64,000 nt of DNA, taken from positions 124,001 through 188,000 of the forward strand of contig NZ_MUIN01000017.1 in the NCBI RefSeq assembly GCF_002080045.1, written 5' to 3'. Both the position numbers and the translations under genes were made by a program. This stretch comes from Pseudomonas sp. Bc-h. GTDB taxonomy: Bacteria; Pseudomonadota; Gammaproteobacteria; Pseudomonadales; Pseudomonadaceae. The notes beneath the pieces were generated by a model. The model was not told where the DNA came from. It ran no database searches and saw only the letters and a program-made list of their open reading frames with translations. Shown piece after piece: positions 59,094 to 64,000 of this stretch; within the stretch, counting starts at the first letter, position 1, and every line of letters begins with the position of its first letter.

Positions 59094-59573
59094 GTGAGAA
59101 GAATCGCGGTGTTCGCCGACGTACAGAATCTGTATTACACCGTGCGTCAGGCTCATGGTTGTCACTTCAACTATGCCGCCCTGTGGGCGGACATCAGTCA
59201 GCGCGGGCAAATCGTCGAGGCCTATGCTTATGCCATAGACCGCGGCGACAGCAAGCAGCAGCAATTCCAGCAGATCCTCCGCAACCTCGGTTTCACCGTC
59301 AAACTCAAGCCCTACATCCAGCGCAGCGATGGCTCGGCCAAGGGCGACTGGGACGTGGGCATCACCATCGATATCATGGACGTCGCGCCAAATGTCGATG
59401 AAGTCGTGCTGGCGTCCGGCGACGGCGACTTCGATCTGCTCCTCGAACGCATCATCAGCAAACACGGCGTCGAGGCAGTGGCCTACGGCGTGCCAGGGCT
59501 GACAGCCAATTCTCTGATTCGCGCAGCCAGCCGCTATGTGCCGATCGAAGGCGGGTTGTTGCTCAAGAGTTGA
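59094..59573 (+). CDS. NYN-domain (LabA/DUF88) protein
   Basis: A 159-residue PIN-like NYN-domain protein. Conserved acidic positions are AVFADVQNLYY, SAKGDWDVGITIDIMD and LASGDGDFDLLLERI, which line a metal-dependent nuclease-type site in the fold. SKHGVEAVAYGVPGLTANSL closes the domain. The start is GTG 59094 with GAGGAG upstream; a frame from 59070 is also open. RNA-processing roles have been proposed for the family. It is followed by a palindromic repeat and then an exonuclease gene. Confidence 0.88.
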   Translation: MRRIAVFADVQNLYYTVRQAHGCHFNYAALWADISQRGQIVEAYAYAIDRGDSKQQQFQQILRNLGFTVKLKPYIQRSDGSAKGDWDVGITIDIMDVAPNVDEVVLASGDGDFDLLLERIISKHGVEAVAYGVPGLTANSLIRAASRYVPIEGGLLLKS

Positions 59574-59589
59574 AAGATCAATTACACGT

Positions 59590-59657
59590 TGTAGCAGCAC
59601 GGCTAGTCGGCGGTGGCGACTTCACGTTCGTCCCTCCGGCAAGCCGTGCTGCTACAG
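59590..59657. repeat. TGTAGCAG-type palindromic intergenic repeat
   Basis: TGTAGCAGCACGGC and GCCGTGCTGCTACA are perfect inverted arms of a 68-bp hairpin between the NYN and exonuclease genes; best-preserved member of this family in the window. Confidence 0.8.
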
Positions 59658-59684
59658 ATATTCGTTGCATTAAAGGTTACCCCC

Positions 59685-60299
59685 ATGCAGGAACGCATCG
59701 CCGTCATCGACTTCGAAACCACTGGCATCTCCCCCAACAGCAGCTGTCGGGCCACCGAGATTGCCGTGGTCATCATGGAGCAGGGCGTCATCGTCGAGCG
59801 CTATCAGAGCCTGATGAACGCTGGCGTGCGCATTCCGTCCTTCATCGAATCGCTCACCGGCATCAGCAACAGCATGCTGCGCACAGCACCTCCCGCCGAA
59901 CGGGTCATGAATGAAGTTGCCGAGTTCGTCGGTCTGACCCCGCTTGTCGCCCACAATGCTTCGTTCGACCAGAAGTTCTGGGACTACGAACTGTCCCGCA
60001 TCAAACGCAACCGCGAACAAAGCTTCGCCTGCTCGATGCTGCTGGCCCGGCGCCTGATGCCCAGTGCGCCGAACCACAAGCTCGGGACGCTCACAAGCTG
60101 GGCCGGTCTGCCCCACACCGGCAAGGCGCACCGGGCCATGGCCGACGCCGAGATGGCCGCCAACCTGACCGCTCACCTGAGCCACGAATTGCGCAACACC
60201 CACGGCATCGCCGGGGTGTCTCACCAGTTGCTCTGCACGCTGCAAAAGGTGCCAGCGAAGAAAATTGCCGAAGCGATCAGCAAACATCGCGGCATCTGA
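59685..60299 (+). CDS. DEDDh 3'-5' exonuclease (DnaQ-like)
   Basis: A 204-residue RNase T/DnaQ-type exonuclease. Motif Exo I is AVIDFETTGISP near residues 6-17, Exo II is LVAHNASFDQKFWD near 87-100 and Exo III (His-x4-Asp) is HRAMADAEM near 146-154. It is related to the proofreading subunit epsilon, but the genomic context is not dnaQ-rnhA, so this is a paralogue of unknown duty. The start at ATG 59685 opens directly into the catalytic strand; the upstream open frame runs through the palindromic repeat. Confidence 0.9.
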   Translation: MQERIAVIDFETTGISPNSSCRATEIAVVIMEQGVIVERYQSLMNAGVRIPSFIESLTGISNSMLRTAPPAERVMNEVAEFVGLTPLVAHNASFDQKFWDYELSRIKRNREQSFACSMLLARRLMPSAPNHKLGTLTSWAGLPHTGKAHRAMADAEMAANLTAHLSHELRNTHGIAGVSHQLLCTLQKVPAKKIAEAISKHRGI

Positions 60300-60421
60300 C
60301 ACGCTGATTGAGGCTGTCAGGAAAAGTGTACGGGTCGAATAAACATCAGTTGTTACTGACATCTCGGCCCCGGACATTTCTAGAATCACACTAATAATAA
60401 ATTTCCGAATCCGAGCCTTTC

Positions 60422-61321
60422 ATGCCTGCTGCCCGCCGTTTTCCCCTGCTGCTCATCGGGGCCTTTTTCGCGCTTTACGTGATCTGGGGCTCAACCTATC
60501 TCGCTATTCGCATCGGCATCGAAACCTGGCCCCCGCTGATGATGGCCGGCGTGCGTTTCACCATCGCCGGCTCGATCCTTTTTGCCTTCATGCGTTTTCG
60601 CGGCGCGCCCATGCCAACCTGGCAACAGTGGAAGGCCGCTGCAATGATCGGCTTTCTGTTGCTGGCCTGTGGTAATGGCGGGGTCACGTTAGCCGAACAT
60701 GCCGGCGTGGCCTCTGGCGTCGCGGCGTTGGCGGTCGCCGTCGTCCCTCTGTTCACGCTGCTGTTTGGCCTCATCTGGGGCCATCGCAACACAGGTCTTG
60801 AATGGGCGGGAATCATCCTTGGTTTAATCGGCATCGCGCTGCTCAATTTCGGTTCCAACCTGCAAGCCAGCCCCCTTGGCGCTGCGATGGTTATCTTCGC
60901 GGCTGGCACCTGGGCCTTCGGCTCGGTCTGGAGCCGTTATCTGCCGCTACCCGCCGGGCCGATGGCCAGCGCATGCGAAATGTTGGTAGCGGGTGCTGTC
61001 CTGTTGGTCGGCAGTTTTGCTAGCGGCGAACGCATGACTCAATCCCCTGGCGTTTCGGGATGGGCGGTCATGGCCTATCTCGTGGTGTTCGGCTCAATCG
61101 TCGCTTTCAGCTCTTACATGTATCTGCTCAAAAATGTACGGCCAGCGGCCGCCACGAGTTACTGCTACGTCAATCCGGCAGTGGCAGTGTTGTTGGGCGT
61201 GTTATTCGCCGATGAGCACATCGGTCCCGCAGAAGCGGCGGCCATGGCCGTGATCATCAGCGCCGTGGTGCTGATCGGCTTGCCGCAGTGGCGCAAGCAG
61301 AAACCGGTGCAAAACGGGTAA
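60422..61321 (+). CDS. EamA/DMT-family exporter (YedA-like)
   Basis: A 299-residue transporter with ten predicted membrane segments and two EamA repeats. The first opens LYVIWGSTYLAIRIGIETWP and the second follows WAFGSVWSRYLPLPAGP; the protein ends KNVRPAAATSYCYVNPAVAV and QWRKQKPVQNG. DMT exporters of this type move amino acids, nucleosides or drugs; the substrate is unknown. It is followed at 48 bases by rhlE. Confidence 0.92.
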   Translation: MPAARRFPLLLIGAFFALYVIWGSTYLAIRIGIETWPPLMMAGVRFTIAGSILFAFMRFRGAPMPTWQQWKAAAMIGFLLLACGNGGVTLAEHAGVASGVAALAVAVVPLFTLLFGLIWGHRNTGLEWAGIILGLIGIALLNFGSNLQASPLGAAMVIFAAGTWAFGSVWSRYLPLPAGPMASACEMLVAGAVLLVGSFASGERMTQSPGVSGWAVMAYLVVFGSIVAFSSYMYLLKNVRPAAATSYCYVNPAVAVLLGVLFADEHIGPAEAAAMAVIISAVVLIGLPQWRKQKPVQNG

Positions 61322-61368
61322 ACTGCGCGCCATTGCGCAACGCACGACCCTTTTCCAACGGTATTCAC

Positions 61369-62706
61369 ATGACATTCGCCTCTCTTGGCCTGATCGAACC
61401 TCTGCTGCGCGCCCTCGAAGCGCTCGGCTACCAGACGCCAACCCCCGTTCAGGCCAAGGCGATCCCGCCTGTGCTGGAAGGCCGCGACCTGATGGCCGCT
61501 GCCCAGACCGGCACCGGCAAGACCGCAGGCTTCGCCCTGCCATTGCTGCAACGCCTGACCATGGAAGGCCCGAAAGTCGCCGCCAACTCGGTGCGCTCGC
61601 TGGTGCTGGTGCCGACCCGCGAACTGGCCGAGCAGGTTCACGAAGCCATTCGTCAGTACGCCGAACACCTGCCGCTGACCACCTATGCGGTCTATGGCGG
61701 GGTCAGCATCAACCCGCAGATGATGAAACTGCGCCGTGGCGTCGACGTACTGGTTGCCACCCCGGGCCGTCTGCTCGATTTGTATCGCCAGAACGCCGTT
61801 AAGTTCTCTCAGGTTCAGACCCTGATTCTCGACGAAGCCGACCGCATGCTCGATCTCGGCTTCTCCGAAGAGCTGCGCGACATCTACGCCGCACTGCCGA
61901 AACGCCGCCAGACCCTGCTGTTCTCCGCGACCTTCTCCGACTCCATCCGCGCGCTCGCCGGGCAAATGCTCGACAACCCGCTGAGCATTGAAGTCAGCCC
62001 GCGCAACGTCGCTGCGTCGACGGTCAAGCAGTGGGTCGTGACAGTGGACAAGAAGCGCAAGAGTGAACTGTTCATTCACCTGCTGAAAAAACAGCGCTGG
62101 AGCCAGGTTCTGGTGTTCGCCAAGACCCGCGTGGGCGTCGACCAACTGGTGGATCGCTTGCAAGGGCTGAGCATCAACGCCGACGGCATTCACGGCGACA
62201 AACCCCAAGCCACTCGCCAGCGCGCGCTCGATCGTTTCAAGGCGGGCGAAGTGCAAATCCTCGTCGCCACTGACGTCGCCGCCCGGGGCCTGGACATCGA
62301 CGACCTGCCGACCGTGGTCAACCTCGACCTGCCAATCGTCGCTGAAGATTACGTCCACCGCATCGGCCGCACCGGCCGCGCGGGCCAGACTGGCGAAGCC
62401 ATCTCGCTGGTCTGCGCCGACGAAGTCGAACTGCTCAGCGCCATCGAAGTCCTGACCCGCCAGACCCTGCAGCGCCGGGAAGAACCCGACTTCATCCCCG
62501 AACACCGCGTCCCGGCCACCGATGCCACCGGTCAGATTATGAAAAAACCCAAAAAGCCGAAGAAACCGAAAGTCAGCGGTGGGGGCGGCAAGCGCAATCT
62601 GGGTAAGTGGGTCGACAGCGGCGAGGTCGCTGCCGATGTGCCGGCAGCCAAGCCTGTGAGGAAGGTGCCGGTGTTTAATACCGGGCCGAGGAAGCGTAAG
62701 CCGTAA
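61369..62706 (+). CDS. rhlE: DEAD-box RNA helicase RhlE
   Basis: A 445-residue helicase acting in ribosome maturation and RNA turnover. Q motif GYQTPTPVQAKAIP lies at 20-33, motif I AQTGTGKT at 45-52, motif II DEAD at 155-158, SAT in LLFSATFSDS, and motif VI HRIGRTGRAG near residue 330. The C-terminal tail (about 385-445) is basic and repetitive (KKPKKPKKPKVSGGGGK), probably RNA binding. The start is ATG 61369; the frame is open further upstream inside the transporter gene. Confidence 0.95.
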   Translation: MTFASLGLIEPLLRALEALGYQTPTPVQAKAIPPVLEGRDLMAAAQTGTGKTAGFALPLLQRLTMEGPKVAANSVRSLVLVPTRELAEQVHEAIRQYAEHLPLTTYAVYGGVSINPQMMKLRRGVDVLVATPGRLLDLYRQNAVKFSQVQTLILDEADRMLDLGFSEELRDIYAALPKRRQTLLFSATFSDSIRALAGQMLDNPLSIEVSPRNVAASTVKQWVVTVDKKRKSELFIHLLKKQRWSQVLVFAKTRVGVDQLVDRLQGLSINADGIHGDKPQATRQRALDRFKAGEVQILVATDVAARGLDIDDLPTVVNLDLPIVAEDYVHRIGRTGRAGQTGEAISLVCADEVELLSAIEVLTRQTLQRREEPDFIPEHRVPATDATGQIMKKPKKPKKPKVSGGGGKRNLGKWVDSGEVAADVPAAKPVRKVPVFNTGPRKRKP

Positions 62707-63510
62707 GCCCATTGCATCGCCACGGTGTGTGAGACCGCGGGCGAATGGGTGTCGGACCATTCGTACAGCCCTAGAATTTCGAACCTTTGCCGGGCTGGGG
62801 CGCCGGTAGCGAACGCCTAATTACTGTGCGACAATCCGCCGTCTACGCACACACTAAGACATAATATTGCCTAGCAGTTTCACTTGTGCCCGCATCCGCT
62901 CACTCACGAACACTTTGTGCGTCGGGTGATAGCCGAGTGTATTGTTGGCGGCCGGGATAGTCAGGTAAAAACGTTTGCACACACTCCAGGCAAGCTCCCA
63001 GAACCTTTTCGTGATTGCTGCTCGACCCCGACGATGTTCCGTAGCGTTGAGTCCGCTAAGCGCGACAGGCGGTAGCTTTTCTACTGTTACATCGACATTA
63101 CAGCACCCGCCGCTTATGCAACTAAGCCTGCAAGCCAGCTTGTTTATCTGGTGTAGAAGCAGCGGTGTCCATCAGATGCCGACGCCCCACGCCCACACAA
63201 CTGGCGAAGTGATTCATTAATGGATCTCCTTTCGTCCGCACTTCCGAAAAACTTGCTTAACGAGCGTCGAATCTTTTGCGGCGGCATGTGCTCTAACGCC
63301 GCTCATCGCCAGCGTAGGGACATCATTACGGCCATCGTTGGCCCCTCGCTTTCGTTCAGAGACAGCAATTCTCTGCTCTCGGCAGCTTTGCAAGCGGTAC
63401 CGGGACCACGGGAAGCGCAAAGGCGTTGCTGGCCTCTGAAAACAATATTTATCTCAATTTAAACCGGATTACGAAGGGTGGACCAAGCCTGTGAGAAAGG
63501 GAATGCTTCT
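62707..63510. other. Long leader before the glycosyltransferase gene
   Basis: An 804-bp gap with base composition more AT-rich than the preceding genes. No gene is convincing. A TAATAT at 62872-62877 could be a -10 element but lacks a clear -35. An ops-like element lies at 63068-63078. Confidence 0.45.
63036..63078 (+). promoter_or_regulatory. ops/JUMPstart-like element
   Basis: GGCGGTAGC at 63068-63076 followed by T residues matches the ops core recognised by RfaH. Upstream CGTAGCGTTGAGTCCGCTAAG resembles part of the JUMPstart consensus that precedes O-antigen and capsule operons. It is about 430 bases before the glycosyltransferase start, on the same strand. Confidence 0.5.
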
Positions 63511-64000
63511 ATGCCTCAATTGAAACAGCGTCTGAAGAACGGGATATATCAGGCTTATCGCGGCCTGCCGTTGTCTACCCACCGCCGCCGGCAGATCAAG
63601 AACTTTCTTTTCCGCTACCTGGGGCCCGTCTTCAAGGACTTGCATGCCTATAAAGCATGGGTGCATTACCATGAGCAGCTCCTTCGGGATAAAGAGTCAG
63701 AAGAAGACTCGATGATTCCCAAGGCTGTTGTATTTTCTGAGCCCCCGGTAGCAAACGGTGTGTGGGAGTGGGACGACTATCGCCATATTCGATCCCGTAT
63801 TGCCGATGCGAAGAGGACAGAAAGAGCCCGCCGCTCACCTGAGCCGATTGAGGTTCTGGACTTCGAGGCCTCTGAGCTCGCCGAGATTGCCACAGCGCTG
63901 AACTTCAACGGGCTTGGCGCGACTCCGCTGGTCTCGATCATCATTCCGGTCTTCAATAACGTTAAGCTGACCCTCGAATGCCTTGCTTCCATCGAGCGTC
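63511..64000 (+). CDS. Family 2 glycosyltransferase, N-terminal part (runs off the window)
   Basis: An open frame from ATG 63511 (GGGA upstream) to the window end, 163 complete codons. It opens MPQLKQRLKNGIYQAYRGLP and has a basic STHRRRQIKNFLFRYLG. A linker with tryptophan-rich GVWEWDDYRHIRSRIAD precedes the start of a GT-A domain at PLVSIIIPVFNNVKLTLECL (about residues 139-158). The long N-terminal lead-in is typical of large O-antigen/LPS glycosyltransferases in Pseudomonas. The rest of the gene and presumably an LPS cluster lie downstream. Confidence 0.85.
   Translation, partial: MPQLKQRLKNGIYQAYRGLPLSTHRRRQIKNFLFRYLGPVFKDLHAYKAWVHYHEQLLRDKESEEDSMIPKAVVFSEPPVANGVWEWDDYRHIRSRIADAKRTERARRSPEPIEVLDFEASELAEIATALNFNGLGATPLVSIIIPVFNNVKLTLECLASIER

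Noticed and set aside
62884..63462. Short plus-strand frames in the leader before the glycosyltransferase gene
   Set aside because: Frames of 60-80 codons with no family resemblance and poor ribosome binding sites; the region looks like a regulatory leader.

Overview
The window reads as a chromosomal segment of a Pseudomonas (fluorescens/syringae-like lineage rather than aeruginosa). The evidence is the protein sequences, the high GC content, and gene order. From proA through leuS, miaB, hemL and a LadS-type kinase to hrpB and rhlE, the order follows, from memory, the PA4007-to-PA3950 stretch of P. aeruginosa PAO1 with accessory insertions. No tRNA, rRNA, CRISPR array or prophage was seen.

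Region 1 (1-11.7 kb, plus strand) is a housekeeping run: proA, nadD, rsfS, rlmH, then the elongasome and wall genes mrdA (PBP2), rodA, mltB, rlpA and dacC, then ybeD, lipB and lipA, closed by a strong terminator. Region 2 (11.9-18.1 kb, minus) holds a second MltB-family lipoprotein transglycosylase, a 52-codon arfA with its regulatory hairpin inside the coding sequence, and leuS-lptE-holA. Region 3 (18.3-30 kb) has an unknown small gene and a DUF218 membrane gene on plus. On minus it has phoH-ybeY-corC-lnt, miaB, a Sel1-repeat protein, and thiD-thiE-hemL. A DUF1820 gene sits on plus beside a large inverted-repeat element at 25.5-26.4 kb.

Region 4 (30-44 kb) has a LadS-like sensor kinase that lacks a C-terminal receiver, an AidB-like acyl-CoA dehydrogenase, amn, rluE, a DUF2788 protein, an Lrp-family regulator, a glutamine-rich secreted protein, a cation diffusion facilitator, a small lipoprotein, hrpB, a sigma region-2-only protein and ohr. 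Region 5 (44.2-56 kb) is the most accessory part. It holds a 966-aa winged-helix/STAND ATPase regulator, then a RAYT transposase followed by a roughly 1-kb array of 259-bp tandem units carrying REP-type hairpins. Next is a three-gene phosphorelay (PAS/GAF kinase, single-domain receiver, FixJ-type regulator) divergent from an exported module of epoxide hydrolase, alpha/beta-hydrolase and cytochrome P460.

Region 6 (56-62.7 kb) has an exported endo/exonuclease/phosphatase, a YciC-like membrane protein, a DUF2076 protein, a NYN-domain protein, a DEDDh exonuclease, an EamA exporter and rhlE. The window ends (62.7-64 kb) in a lower-GC leader with an ops/JUMPstart-like element, then the first 163 codons of a family-2 glycosyltransferase, probably the edge of an O-antigen/LPS locus. 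At least three families of dispersed palindromic intergenic repeats recur through the window.
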